In this document: positions 8,188 to 16,718 of the stretch, piece by piece
Layout of the letters: each line of letters opens with the position of its first letter
Position numbering within the stretch: position 1 is the first letter of the stretch
NCBI RefSeq assembly: GCF_000482705.1
Contig: NZ_AXWO01000025.1
Location: 21,483 to 85,482, forward strand
DNA length: 64,000 nt
DNA from: Glycomyces arizonensis DSM 44726
Lineage (GTDB): Bacteria > Actinomycetota > Actinomycetes > Mycobacteriales > Micromonosporaceae
Reading direction: 5' to 3'
Notes under the pieces: model-generated
Databases searched by the model: none
What the model was told of the DNA's origin: nothing
What the model saw: the letters and a program-made list of their open reading frames with translations, nothing else
Program-made: the position numbers and the translations under genes

Positions 8188-9512
8188 TAGGCGCCCCCGT
8201 CGGCGTTGCCGCCACCGGTGATCGCCTGTTCCCAGGCCTTGGCGAAGCCGGGCCACGTCTTGGAGGTGCAGGCGACGTCGGAGACCTTGAAACCGGGCGT
8301 GACCAGGCCGACGATGGCGCCCGCGTGGGCCATCCGGTGGTCGGCGTAGGTCTCCCAGGTCATCGGCCTGGTCGCGCAGCCGGAGATCTTGACGCCGTCG
8401 TCGTATTCGAGGACCTCGGCGCCGAGCTTGGTGAGCTCCTTCGTCAGCGCGGCGATGCGGTCGGTCTCGTGGCCCCTGATGTGGGCGACGCCGCGGATCG
8501 AGGACGGCCCGCGGTTGATGCCGAACAGGGCCGCCAGCGACGGGGTGAGCTCGGAGGCGTCCGCCAGGTCGAGGTCCACCGGCAGCGTCGACGGGGCGCC
8601 GATGACGGTGAGGCCGCCGCGGCTCCACTCGACGCGGGAGCCCAGGTCGGTGAGGATGTCGCGGATGCGGTCGCCCGCCTGCGTGGTCTCGGTCGGCCAG
8701 TCCAGGACGGTGACGCGGCCGCCGACGGCGACGGCGGCGCACAGGAACGGCGCGGCGTTCTGCAGGTCGGGCTCGATGGCCCATTCGCGGCCGTGCAGCT
8801 CGCCGGGGGCCACGCGCCAGCGGTTCTCCTCGGAGTCGTCGACCTCGGCGCCGGCCTGGCGCAGCATCTGGACGACCATGTCGAGGTAGGGGCGGCTGGG
8901 CACGGGCTGGTGGCCGACGTGGCGCAGGTCGAGGCCGTGCTCGAAGCGGGGCGCGGCCATGAGCAGGGCGCTGATCAGCTGGGAGGTCTTGGAGGCGTCG
9001 ACGGCCAGCTCGCCGCCCGCGACGCGGCCGGTGGCGTGCACGGTGAACGGCAGGGCGGCGCGGCCGCCGTCGTCGACCTCGATGCCGAGGCCGCGCAGGG
9101 CCTTGATGACGCCGTCGTTGGGGCGCCGGCGGGCGTGGGGGTCGCCGTCGAAGGCCACCGGGCCGTCGGCGAGGGCCGCCACGGGCGGCAGGAACCGCAT
9201 GACGGTCCCGGCGAGACCGCAGTCGACGTCGGCGCCGCCTCGCAGGCCCTGAGGCGGGGGCGTGACGGTCCACAGCTCCTCGTCGGCGGTGTCGATGCCG
9301 ACGCCGAGCGAGCGCAGGCCGTCGACCATGAGCAGGGTGTCACGGGAGTGGAGGGGATGGCGGATCGCCGAGGGGCCACTGGCGAGGCTCGCGAGGATGA
9401 GGGCGCGGGCGGTCATCGACTTCGAGCCGGGGACGCGCACGACGGCGTCGAGCTCGGACTCGGCGTACGGCGGGGTCCATCGGCGTTGCTTGGGCGCGGC
9501 GGTTCCTGTCAC
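8187..9512 (-). CDS. aroA: 3-phosphoshikimate 1-carboxyvinyltransferase (EPSP synthase)
   Basis: AroA transfers enolpyruvate from PEP to shikimate-3-phosphate in aromatic amino-acid synthesis. The PEP/S3P-binding GSKSMTARALILASLA is near residue 30, CGLAGTVMRF replaces the common CGNAGTAMR, and the C-terminal RGHETDRI and TYADHRMAHAGA segments are present. The length (441 aa) is normal. GTG at 9512 follows a GGGGTC Shine-Dalgarno-like stretch. The gene is divergent from the SRAP gene across 93 bp and leads the aroA-rsgA unit. Confidence 0.96.
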   Translation of the reverse strand: MTGTAAPKQRRWTPPYAESELDAVVRVPGSKSMTARALILASLASGPSAIRHPLHSRDTLLMVDGLRSLGVGIDTADEELWTVTPPPQGLRGGADVDCGLAGTVMRFLPPVAALADGPVAFDGDPHARRRPNDGVIKALRGLGIEVDDGGRAALPFTVHATGRVAGGELAVDASKTSQLISALLMAAPRFEHGLDLRHVGHQPVPSRPYLDMVVQMLRQAGAEVDDSEENRWRVAPGELHGREWAIEPDLQNAAPFLCAAVAVGGRVTVLDWPTETTQAGDRIRDILTDLGSRVEWSRGGLTVIGAPSTLPVDLDLADASELTPSLAALFGINRGPSSIRGVAHIRGHETDRIAALTKELTKLGAEVLEYDDGVKISGCATRPMTWETYADHRMAHAGAIVGLVTPGFKVSDVACTSKTWPGFAKAWEQAITGGGNADGGA

Positions 9513-9605
9513 GACCCCATTCTAGTGGCCCCGCGCCGCGAGGCCCGCCCTGCGGCGCGGACCGAACCCGGCTCGGTTGTCGGTGGTCGGCGATAGCGTG
9601 GGGCC

Positions 9606-10349
9606 ATGTGCGGAAGGTATGCCAACAGCAAGTCCGGCGGCGACATGGCCGCCCTGTTCGACGCCGAGGATCTGATCACCGGCGCTTGGGAGCCGCGCTT
9701 CAACATCGCGCCCACGGCCTCGGCGCCGGTGGTGCGGCGCTCGAAGAGCCGCGGCAAGGCGCAGCCTTCGGACGAATCCGGGGCCGCGGGCGGGCGCGTG
9801 GTGGACCTGGCCAGGTGGGGCCTGGTCCCGCCGTGGGCCTCGGACCCGTCGATCGGCACCAGGATGTTCAACGCCCGCATCGAGACCGTGGCCACCTCGA
9901 AGGCCTACCGGCGGCCGTTCGCCTCGCGGCGGGCGCTGATCCCGGCCGACGGCTGGTACGAGTGGCGCAAGCTCCCCGGAGGCGGCAAGCAGCCGTATTT
10001 CTTCACGCGGCCGGGCGGCGTGGTCTTCGCGGGGCTTTGGGAGAGCTGGAAGCAGGGCGAGGCGAGCATGCTGAGCTTCACGGTCCTGACGTGCCCGGCG
10101 ATGGGCGAGGCGTTCGAGGCCGTGCACGACCGGATGCCGTACGTCCTGCCGCCCGAGCGGTTCGCGGCGTGGCTGGGGGAGGAGGACGCCGGAGAGGACG
10201 AGCTCCTGGCCGGGCCGAACCCGGGGCTGCCGAAGGAGATCGAGCTTCGCAAGGTCGGCCGCGCGGTGGGGCGCACGGGCAATGAGGGGCCGGAGCTGGT
10301 CCGCGCGGTCGACGGCGATGAGGGACCCTCGACCCTTCCAGGAATGTGA
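9606..10349 (+). CDS. SOS response-associated peptidase / abasic-site shield (SRAP, YedK-HMCES family)
   Basis: SRAP proteins form a thiazolidine crosslink to abasic sites in single-stranded DNA and protect them. The essential Cys2 follows the initiator Met (MCGRYA), so the start is certain. Conserved RFNIAPT, ARWGLVPPWA, NARIET and HDRMP (catalytic His) follow in family order. The length (247 aa) is typical. A short insertion after the first APT motif (about residues 47-60) is charged and probably a loop. No LexA-type box was recognised in the 93-bp upstream region. Confidence 0.93.
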   Translation: MCGRYANSKSGGDMAALFDAEDLITGAWEPRFNIAPTASAPVVRRSKSRGKAQPSDESGAAGGRVVDLARWGLVPPWASDPSIGTRMFNARIETVATSKAYRRPFASRRALIPADGWYEWRKLPGGGKQPYFFTRPGGVVFAGLWESWKQGEASMLSFTVLTCPAMGEAFEAVHDRMPYVLPPERFAAWLGEEDAGEDELLAGPNPGLPKEIELRKVGRAVGRTGNEGPELVRAVDGDEGPSTLPGM

Positions 10350-10488
10350 AATCAATCACCTTAGTAGTTCGGTATCTGTACCCATGGGCGTCGTTCTTTG
10401 GTGTACAGGCCGCTGTCGAAGGTGCTGATTCCTCTCCGGGGTTCGAAGCCTTTCCGGAATCGACGGCGGAAGGCAAAGGGAGGCAGAG

Positions 10489-10839
10489 ATGCGGCGGATC
10501 CGCCCCGACGAGGTAGCGCGAGCCAGGACAGACGAACGGCTGCTCGAGGCTGCCGAATACCGCAACGAGATCAAAGGTGAATACCGGATGAGCGCGGCCG
10601 ACTGGCTGCCCGAGGGCAACTGCGCCGACGCTGAGCCGGACGTCATGTTCCCCGAGCCGCGCGAGCCCGTCGAAGACGCGCTCAAGCTCTGCGCCTCGTG
10701 CCCCGTGAGGACCCCGTGCCTGGTGCGGGCGCTCGAGGCGCGCGACCGGCACGGCATCTGGGGGGCCACGGCGCCCCGGGAGCGCCGGGCGATGATCGAG
10801 GCTTGGAAGGACATCAACCCCCTCGCGGTGGGGGCGTAA
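10489..10839 (+). CDS. WhiB-family [4Fe-4S] transcriptional regulator
   Basis: WhiB-like proteins bind an iron-sulfur cluster and act with the principal sigma factor. The four cluster cysteines are C45, C68, C71 and C77 (GNCADAEPDVMF, then CASCPVRTPC), and the turn motif GIWGA precedes a basic C-terminus. Two starts are credible. ATG at 10489 has GGGAGG upstream and adds a 33-residue charged N-terminus; ATG at 10588 has AAAGGTG upstream and gives a core of family-typical length. I cannot assign it to WhiB1, B2 or another subclass with confidence. It lies just upstream of the sigR-rsrA redox locus. Confidence 0.93.
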   Translation: MRRIRPDEVARARTDERLLEAAEYRNEIKGEYRMSAADWLPEGNCADAEPDVMFPEPREPVEDALKLCASCPVRTPCLVRALEARDRHGIWGATAPRERRAMIEAWKDINPLAVGA

Positions 10840-10861
10840 CAGGAAGAACCGAGCAGACCGG

Positions 10862-10891
10862 GCCGCGGCGCGAACCCTCGAGCGCCGCGGC
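10862..10891 (+). terminator. terminator hairpin after whiB
   Basis: There is a perfect 10-bp stem (GCCGCGGCGC and its complement) with a 10-nt loop, followed by TTTC, 22 bp past the whiB stop. A shorter outer CAGACC/GGTCTG pairing extends it. Confidence 0.6.
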
Positions 10892-11406
10892 TTTCGGGTC
10901 TGCGGCTGAGCAGGCTGAGCGCTGAGAGAAGAGACCTCCCCGGGCCGGCGACGGTGTCTGGTCCGCCGACCCGGGGCAGGCACTGGGAGAGCACGCGCCG
11001 AATGATCGCCGCGTCAGGGCCCTACTGGGCCCCTCCACGATAACGACCGAGAGCACGCAAAGTTATGTATCAACTACATATGCGAATCAATTAGGTTATT
11101 TATTAACAAAACTCACCTACGCCCCAACCATCGTGCTACGGCACACCGCCCCCGGGTCAACGCCGGCAGCGGCAGCGGCGCCCCGCTCGGATGACCGCGA
11201 CGGCGACCTCCGAGCGCCCCCGCTCGATGGCCTGTGGACCAACTCCCGCACCCAAGCGGCCCCCGGCCGCCGCGTGGCGCTCGGCGTCGCCACCGCTGCC
11301 GAGCCGACTCCGGCTGCCCACCGGGCTCCGACCGCCTCGCGGCTTGCCGCAGGTCGTTCCGCGGGGCAGGTGTGGTGCTCGCGACTGTCCGGGTTTCGCT
11401 CGTCGC
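10892..11406. other. gene-free stretch between whiB and sigR
   Basis: No convincing gene is seen; the open frames here lack Shine-Dalgarno sites and family features. The stretch includes an AT-rich island at about 11060-11110, unusual for this genome, with an inverted repeat TATGTA-TCAAC-TACATA at 11064-11080 that could be a regulator site. A second promoter for sigR may lie here, but none was recognised. Confidence 0.5.
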
Positions 11407-11432
11407 GGAATGAATCGGGACCGCGCGGCGTT
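11407..11432 (+). promoter_or_regulatory. SigR-type (thiol-stress) promoter of sigR
   Basis: GGAAT (11407-11411) and GTT (11430-11432) are separated by exactly 18 nt, a perfect match to the ECF SigR/SigH consensus known from Streptomyces and mycobacteria. Transcription would begin near 11440, upstream of the AGGAAGGAG and ATG of the long SigR reading, giving positive autoregulation. Confidence 0.75.
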
Positions 11433-11468
11433 GTGCGGTTCGAGTCTCTCAGGAAGGAGAGCACCCGC

Positions 11469-12296
11469 ATGATGATGACTGTTCGGTCGCAGCCTCGGCA
11501 CAACCTGCGAGCCGTCGATGCGCTCAGCGACGACGAGCGCGTGGCGGCGCTGCTGCGCGGACCCGAATGGACTCCTGACGTGGAGGGTGAGCACGCTCCT
11601 GAACGTGCCTCCGACGTCACTGTCGCCCCTGTTTCCTCCGCCTCCTCCGAGGTCGCTGCCGTAGGCTCGAATGCGATGCTCGAAGAGAGGGAGACGGTGA
11701 CCGAGCCAGGCGACGAGACCGCGGAGGAACGGCGCGAGCGCTTCGAGCGCGACGCCATGCCCCTGCTCGACCAGCTCTACGGCGCCGCCCTGCGCATGAC
11801 GCGGAACCCCGCCGACGCCGAGGACCTGGTGCAGGAGACCTATCTCAAGGCCTACTCGAAGTTCCACCAGTTCCGCGAGGGCACGAACCTCAAGGCCTGG
11901 CTGTACCGGATCCTCACCAACACGTACATCAACTCCTACCGGAAGAAGAAGCGCCAGCCGCAGACCTCGCCCACCGACGAGATCACCGACTGGCAGCTCG
12001 CCGACGCCGAGTCGCACAGCGCGACCGGACTGCGCTCGGCCGAGACCGAGGCGCTCGACCGCCTGCCCGACTCCGACGTCAAAGAGGCCCTGCAGAGCCT
12101 CGGCGAGGACTTCCGGCTGACGGTCTACCTCGCCGATGTCGAAGGCTTCTCCTACAAGGAGATCGCCGACATCATGGGCACCCCGATCGGGACCGTCATG
12201 TCGCGGCTGCACCGAGGCCGCCGTCAGCTGCGCCAGATGCTGAGCGCATATGCCGAGGACCGCGGCCTGTCGACCGCACGGGAGGGACAACGGTGA
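11469..12296 (+). CDS. sigR: ECF RNA polymerase sigma factor SigR/SigH, with N-terminal extension
   Basis: SigR directs the thiol-oxidative stress response and is held inactive by RsrA. Region 2 ([29 protein letters not shown]) and region 4 ([23 protein letters not shown], then [18 protein letters not shown]) are clear. ATG at 11469 has AGGAAGGAG upstream and yields 275 aa, with a low-complexity extension of about 76 residues. An internal GTG at 11697, with GAGGGAG upstream, starts exactly at the family's usual N-terminus ([13 protein letters not shown], 199 aa). Both may be used: in Streptomyces coelicolor the SigR-dependent transcript makes an extended, unstable SigR'. The stop overlaps rsrA by four bases. 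Confidence 0.93.
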   Translation: MMMTVRSQPRHNLRAVDALSDDERVAALLRGPEWTPDVEGEHAPERASDVTVAPVSSASSEVAAVGSNAMLEERETVTEPGDETAEERRERFERDAMPLLDQLYGAALRMTRNPADAEDLVQETYLKAYSKFHQFREGTNLKAWLYRILTNTYINSYRKKKRQPQTSPTDEITDWQLADAESHSATGLRSAETEALDRLPDSDVKEALQSLGEDFRLTVYLADVEGFSYKEIADIMGTPIGTVMSRLHRGRRQLRQMLSAYAEDRGLSTAREGQR

Positions 12297-12592
12297 CCGG
12301 CCCCGAATCAGAGAAGCCCGACCTCGACTGTCGCGAGGTCCTCGAAGAGGTCTACCTCTACATCGACGACGAGTGCTCCGAGGTCCGCCGCTCGGTGATC
12401 CGGGCGCACCTCGACGAGTGCTCGCCGTGCCTGGCCGAGTACGGCATCGAGCAGGAAGTGCGCACGATCGTCCACCGGTGCTGCAGCAAGGAGAGGGCGC
12501 CCGAGGAGGTCAAGGAGCGCCTGCGCCGGAAGCTGAGCGCCATCGAGCAGGTCGGCGACGTGTTCACCGAGGTGGCCGAGCGCGAGCGCTGA
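12293..12592 (+). CDS. rsrA: redox-sensitive zinc anti-sigma factor RsrA
   Basis: RsrA binds SigR and releases it when its cysteines oxidise. The ZAS motif HLDECSPC gives H39, C43 and C46, with C13 ([12 protein letters not shown]) upstream and the vicinal pair C63-C64 ([14 protein letters not shown]) downstream, the same layout as S. coelicolor RsrA. C28 is an additional cysteine. GTG at 12293 overlaps the sigR stop (GTGA), so synthesis of both partners is coupled. The length (99 aa) fits. A hairpin about 107 bp beyond the stop separates it from the convergent tetR gene. Confidence 0.95.
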   Translation: MTGPESEKPDLDCREVLEEVYLYIDDECSEVRRSVIRAHLDECSPCLAEYGIEQEVRTIVHRCCSKERAPEEVKERLRRKLSAIEQVGDVFTEVAERER

Positions 12593-12698
12593 GGCGCTCG
12601 GCGGCCGGGCACGATCGGTCGAGGCGCCGCGGTCCCGTCATGGGCGCGTGCCGACCGCGGGTCCCCGCATCGACCGGCGCGGCCGGCCGGGATGTCGT

Positions 12699-12722
12699 GC
12701 CGCGGTCGCCGTCGACCGCGGC
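12699..12722. terminator. bidirectional hairpin between rsrA and tetR
   Basis: A perfect 10-bp stem (GCCGCGGTCG and its complement) with a CCGT loop lies between two convergent genes, 10 bp from the tetR stop. Confidence 0.55.
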
Positions 12723-12731
12723 CCCGATGGT

Positions 12732-13340
12732 TCAGTCTTCGGGCCGCTCGCCCGTCTGGTGCGCGTGGTTCGCCTCGAGCAGGCCGATCGAGATCTTCAG
12801 TGAGGCCTCGCGCAGGTCCTCCTCGGAGTCGACCGTTCCGCGGTAGGTGATCCAGGCGCTGTAGAGCGTCGCCAGCGCGTCCCAGGCCCGCAGGCGGTCG
12901 ATCAGCTCGTCGTTCTCGTCCACCAAGAGCGCGTGCAGCCGCTGCCGCCGCTGGCGGAAGATCGAGCCGCGGTCCAGGCGCGAGAGCGCGGCCTGGTTGT
13001 GCTGCATGAACTTCAGCACCGGGACATGCGAGCGGATGACCTCGGCGTAGCGGCGCAGCAGTTCCCGGCGGGTGTCGAGATTCCGCGGCTGGGCCGCACC
13101 CCATTCACAGATGCGGTCGACGTCTTCGGCGTAGGAGTCGAAGAAGCTCGCCGCGATGTCCTCTTTGGTCTTGAAATGATAGTAGAGGGCGGCCTTGGTC
13201 ACGCCGAGCTGCTCGGCGATCTCCCGAAGAGAGGTGTGTTCGTAGCCGTGCTCGCTGAAGAGCGCGATCGCCGTCTGCTGGATGCGCTCGCGAGTGCTCG
13301 GCTGGTTCGGGTCGCGCGGTTCGCGCGGCGATTCGGTCAT
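12732..13340 (-). CDS. TetR/AcrR-family transcriptional regulator
   Basis: The N-terminal helix-turn-helix is typical: IQQTAIALFSEHGYEHTSL then IAEQLGVTKAALYYHFKTKEDI (residues about 20-63). The C-terminal ligand domain (to residue 202) has no recognisable subfamily signature. The 13-nt space to the next reading does not show a clear operator, and no enzyme gene is divergent to it, so its target is unknown. It converges on rsrA. ATG at 13340 is the first good start and gives a family-typical N-terminal arm. Confidence 0.9.
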   Translation of the reverse strand: MTESPREPRDPNQPSTRERIQQTAIALFSEHGYEHTSLREIAEQLGVTKAALYYHFKTKEDIAASFFDSYAEDVDRICEWGAAQPRNLDTRRELLRRYAEVIRSHVPVLKFMQHNQAALSRLDRGSIFRQRRQRLHALLVDENDELIDRLRAWDALATLYSAWITYRGTVDSEEDLREASLKISIGLLEANHAHQTGERPED

Positions 13341-13573
13341 CTGGTCCCTCGGAGATGTTCAGCGCTGCTCATGGGGCGAACACCTGGCCGATCGGGCCTA
13401 CCGCCGGGCCGGCGGGACGTGGAGCCCGTGTGAGGCCGGAACGCCTCTGCGGTGTCGCGGCAGTCGCCATCGAAGCGGGAATCCCACCCGCATGGCCGGT
13501 TGGGCCCCTCCATGTGAAGGAGGGGCGAATTCGTTCGTCCGCGGGGCGACCACGGCCGCCCCGCGATGCTCCA
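13341..13573. other. hairpin-rich non-coding stretch upstream of tetR
   Basis: No gene is supported. Two compact hairpins stand out: 13504-13526 (GCCCCTCC stem, 7-nt loop) and 13540-13565 (CGCGGGGCG stem, 8-nt loop). They may terminate transcription arriving from bL37 on the minus strand. Confidence 0.45.
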
Positions 13574-13734
13574 GGGCGTCTTTGATGGCTCCGAACGGGC
13601 GCTATCCGGCCCATTTGTCCGCTCGCTGCGTTGTCGGGCTCCCAGATCCAACACCGGGATCTGGAAGCCCTTCCGCCTTGCGAGCGAACAAATGGACTCG
13701 GATACCGCCTCGCCCGGAGCCATCAAAGACGCCC
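13574..13734. repeat. 161-bp imperfect palindrome (large hairpin, possible MITE) abutting bL37
   Basis: The two halves are inverted copies. The outer arms 13574-13593 and 13715-13734 pair almost perfectly (GGGCGTCTTTGATGGCTCC with its complement). Inner segments pair around CCATTTGT-CGCTCGC, and the centre pairs through GGGCTcCCAGATCC and GGGATCTGGAAGCCC. Overall arm identity is about 80 percent, with small bulges. Its last base is the final base of the bL37 stop codon. It could be a mobile miniature element, a structured RNA or an unusually long terminator. Confidence 0.7.
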
Positions 13735-13808
13735 TAGCTGTTGGGCCGCTTTCCGTGGTTCGCGGACTTCTTCTTGCGCGCCTTGCGCTTGCGGGCTGCT
13801 TTTGCCAT
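13734..13808 (-). CDS. 50S ribosomal protein bL37 (24 residues)
   Basis: The 24-codon reading frame translates to a peptide starting MAKAARKRKARKKK and ending ANHGKRPNS. This matches the tiny Lys/Arg-rich actinobacterial large-subunit protein bL37 described from mycobacterial ribosomes, including the diagnostic ANHGKRPN tail. A strong AAGGAGGAG Shine-Dalgarno lies 4-5 nt before the ATG. The gene is too short for default gene finders. Transcription runs into the 161-bp palindrome directly after the stop. Confidence 0.9.
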   Translation of the reverse strand: MAKAARKRKARKKKSANHGKRPNS

Positions 13809-14003
13809 CGCTCCTCCTTGGTCGGTCGGGATGCAGGGATCAACCATACCGGCACCATCCCCGCCACTCCGCGGACGTTGACTGTAAACATGGAGCTAGG
13901 GGACGTCTTGGGCGGGTGGTGGACGCGGTGACCCGCGGTCGACTAGGCTCATTATGAAGGTTTATTTAATATTTACGAGGCAACCGCGCACAAGGAGCGT
14001 CAC

Positions 14004-15128
14004 GTGAACGAGCCCAAGGTCGGCGAAGCCGACGCAACCGCACCGGCCGACCGGCGGCCCCCGGCCGAGGCCGAGCACCGCCGTGATGGCGAGGGCATGG
14101 CCGCCGACATCGCCGAGCAGCCCGATGTCCTGGCCCGCCTGCTCGACCACGGCCGCGACGACATCGCGGCCGTCGCCGCCCGCGTCGCGCAGCACCGGCC
14201 CCGCTCCATCGTCTTCACCGCGCGCGGCACCTCCGACCACGCCGCCCTCTACGCCGCCTACCTCACCGAGATCCGCCTCGGCCTGCCCTCCAGCCTCGCC
14301 AGCCCCTCGGTCGTCACCGTCTACGACTCGCGCCCCGACTGGTCCGACAGCCTCGTCATCGCCGTGAGCCAATCCGGCGGCTCGCCCGACCTCGCCCAAG
14401 TCGTCGCCGCCGCCCGCGCCTCCGGCGCGCTCACGCTCGCCGTCACCAACAACCCCGAATCGCGCCTGGCCGCCGAGGCCGAACTCCACCTCGACATCCG
14501 CGCCGGACACGAGCGCGCCGTCGCCGCCACCAAGACCTACACCGCCGAGCTGCTCACGCTCCTGCTGCTCATCGAGGGCATCCGCACCGGCACCGGACGG
14601 ATCGACCCCGGCGAGGCCGCCGCGCTCGACAAGCTGCCCGAACTGGCCCACGACGTCCTCGACGGCTCCGGCGCCGACGAACTGGCCGGACGCTACCGCT
14701 TCGCAGACCGGTTCGTGACCACGGGCCGCGGCTACGCCTACCCGACGGCGCGCGAGACCGCTTTGAAGCTCATGGAGACCTCGTACCTGCCGTCGCTGGC
14801 GTTCTCCGGCGCCGACCTGCTCCATGGACCGCTGGCGATGACCGACCCCGGCGTGCCGGTGCTCGCCGTCGTCGGATCCGGCCCCGGCGGCCACGCGATG
14901 TGGAACGTGCTGACGCAGCTCGGCCGCCAGCGCGCGGACGTGGTGGTGGTCGGAGCGGCGGACCTGCCCGACCAGACGGCCCGGCTGCGGACCCCCGCGG
15001 TCGACGAGCGACTGGCGGCTGTGCTGGACATCCTTCCCCTGCAACAACTCGCGCTCCACCTGGCGATCGAGCGCGGTGAGAACCCGGACGCGCCAAGAGG
15101 TCTGAAGAAGATCACCGAGACCATGTGA
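14004..15128 (+). CDS. SIS-domain sugar-phosphate isomerase/deaminase (GlmS C-terminal-like)
   Basis: Two SIS domains are present. The first carries IVFTARGTSDHAALYAAYL and SQSGGSPDLAQVV (residues about 70-140), and the second has FVTTGRGYAYPTARETALKLMET (about 240-265). This matches the isomerase half of glucosamine-6-phosphate synthase without the glutaminase half, as in AgaS/NagB-II type amino-sugar-phosphate enzymes; the exact substrate is uncertain. GTG at 14004 has AAGGAG upstream. An AT-rich putative promoter precedes it (about 13950-13975). No transporter or kinase partner adjoins it. A decayed fragment of this gene lies at 18135-18252. Confidence 0.85.
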   Translation: MNEPKVGEADATAPADRRPPAEAEHRRDGEGMAADIAEQPDVLARLLDHGRDDIAAVAARVAQHRPRSIVFTARGTSDHAALYAAYLTEIRLGLPSSLASPSVVTVYDSRPDWSDSLVIAVSQSGGSPDLAQVVAAARASGALTLAVTNNPESRLAAEAELHLDIRAGHERAVAATKTYTAELLTLLLLIEGIRTGTGRIDPGEAAALDKLPELAHDVLDGSGADELAGRYRFADRFVTTGRGYAYPTARETALKLMETSYLPSLAFSGADLLHGPLAMTDPGVPVLAVVGSGPGGHAMWNVLTQLGRQRADVVVVGAADLPDQTARLRTPAVDERLAAVLDILPLQQLALHLAIERGENPDAPRGLKKITETM

Positions 15129-15134
15129 GCCGCC

Positions 15135-15216
15135 CCGCGGGCGGGAGGCGCCGGGGCGGGGCAGTGGCGCGTCGAGATCCGCGTGCTCGTGCACGCCGCG
15201 GGCGGGAGGCGCCGGG
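15135..15216. repeat. pair of 21-bp direct repeats
   Basis: An exact 21-bp sequence starting CCGCGGGCGGGAGGCGCC occurs at 15135-15155 and again at 15196-15216, just past the SIS gene. The function is unknown; it may reflect local duplication. Confidence 0.6.
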
Positions 15217-15248
15217 ACCACCGAATTCGGCCCAACGGACTGTGCGAG

Positions 15249-15270
15249 AGCGCCCCGCGCGCGGGGCGCT
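15249..15270 (+). terminator. palindromic terminator-like hairpin
   Basis: A perfect 22-bp palindrome (AGCGCCCCGCG and its complement) lies 120 bp after the SIS gene, followed by GTTCTGG. The rest of 15271-15441 holds the presumed promoter of the next gene; no motif was recognised. Confidence 0.5.
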
Positions 15271-15441
15271 GTTCTGGTAGTCCCACAGGATTGCGGTGCC
15301 CGTCATGCGAGCGCTCCGCGCGGGACGCCGGTGCGTCCGGCGGAGCGTCTCCGGAGAGCCGAGCGCGTTCCGCGCTGCCTGGAAGCTCTTGTTCACGTTC
15401 GGTTCACCTCGGCGTTCCCCGATTTCGGTAGGCTGCGCAGT

Positions 15442-16674
15442 ATGCAGGCCCCCGCCACCTCGACGTCTACCACCGAGATCGTCTGGCACGACAGGCGTTA
15501 CACGGCCCGCGCGATCGCCGGAGGGGCGGCGTTCGAGCTCTATTCGGACACGCACGAGAACGGGTTCCAGCCGAGCGGCGGGGCCTTCCACCGGTACGTC
15601 CACGCCTCCGAAGTGTCCAGCGAGGGAGGCGAACTGCTGCGCGCCGGCGTGGCGCCGGTGTCGGTCCCGGTGATGCCCGGGGCCGACTTCGGCACCGTCC
15701 ACCGGTACAGCCAGAATCCGCGCATCGAGGCCGCCGAGCGGGCACTGGTGGCGGCGGTGCGGGCGACGGCGTTCGTCACGGTCGGCACCCGCATGGTCAA
15801 GCCGCTCAACCGACACCAGGTGACACGCCAGCTCACGGCGGCACCGCTGGTGAGCGGGGTGTGCTTCCGCGAGTTCGACGTGGCGCACCTGCGCACGCCC
15901 GGCGACCGCGTGGTGCTGGCCGGCGATCCCGACAACGTCGGCGACGTCGCCTACGCGATGCGCTGGCGCGCGATCTGCGCGTGCGACTACGTCAGCACCG
16001 AGGCGGGCAACTTCCCGGGCCTGGTGAACATGCCCGGCCGTGAGCGGCGCGGCTCGATGATCCTCGGCACGGGCTTCCTGCCGAGCGGCCGCCACCTCAT
16101 CCCCGAGTTCGCGACGGCCGACCTCGCCGACCTGCCGCTGCCCGCGCGGGCCGAGATCCTGGCCTACACGCCCGAGGGCACCGAGATCTCGCTGTTCCAG
16201 TACCAGCCGCAGACGAACGTGTGGGACCGCGTGGCCGGAGCCAGGCACCGCGACCTGATCAGCCGCATCCCCGGTCTGGAGAACGGGCGCGCGCTGTTCA
16301 GGGTCGACCCGTCCGTGCACGCCGGGCTGCTCGGCGAGCACGAGGGCGAGCGGGTGCCGGTCACGGCCGACCCCGGGCACGGCTTCGGCGCCTATGTGCG
16401 GGGTGCGGTGAGCCGCAACCCGGTGACGGACGCGAAGCGGTTCTACACGAAGGCGCGCTGGCGGGACGTGGACGTGCTGGTGCTGAGCCGGAACGAGGAC
16501 TGGGTGCGCCTGCGGCTGGAGCACCCCGACGTCGAGTCGGCGATGACCACGGGAGCGGCGTGCGTGGAGCGCGCGGTCTACGAGTGCTGGGCGCCGAGGG
16601 CCGAGCTCGAGGATCCTCGGACGGTCACAGTGGAGTACCTCCTCTCGGGAAGCGGTGCCTGCGGACGGTCGTAG
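15442..16674 (+). CDS. hypothetical protein, 410 aa
   Basis: I do not recognise this family. Codon bias and length support a real gene. ATG at 15442 is preferred over an upstream GTG/ATG because conserved-looking sequence begins here (TEIVWHDRRYTARAIAGGAA). The protein is soluble, has no signal peptide or membrane segment, and has an even charge distribution. Patches that look structured include NGFQPSGGAFHRYVHASEV, TVGTRMVKPLNRHQVTRQL and KRFYTKARWRDVDVLVLSRN. It has a cluster CDYVSTEAGNFPG near residue 190 and few cysteines. It is followed by a heptanucleotide repeat and converges on dprA, with no operon partner to hint at function. Confidence 0.75.
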   Translation: MQAPATSTSTTEIVWHDRRYTARAIAGGAAFELYSDTHENGFQPSGGAFHRYVHASEVSSEGGELLRAGVAPVSVPVMPGADFGTVHRYSQNPRIEAAERALVAAVRATAFVTVGTRMVKPLNRHQVTRQLTAAPLVSGVCFREFDVAHLRTPGDRVVLAGDPDNVGDVAYAMRWRAICACDYVSTEAGNFPGLVNMPGRERRGSMILGTGFLPSGRHLIPEFATADLADLPLPARAEILAYTPEGTEISLFQYQPQTNVWDRVAGARHRDLISRIPGLENGRALFRVDPSVHAGLLGEHEGERVPVTADPGHGFGAYVRGAVSRNPVTDAKRFYTKARWRDVDVLVLSRNEDWVRLRLEHPDVESAMTTGAACVERAVYECWAPRAELEDPRTVTVEYLLSGSGACGRS

Positions 16675-16718
16675 TGGTCGTGGCGGTTGCGGTGGAGGTG
16701 CCGGGCGGGGCACCATCG

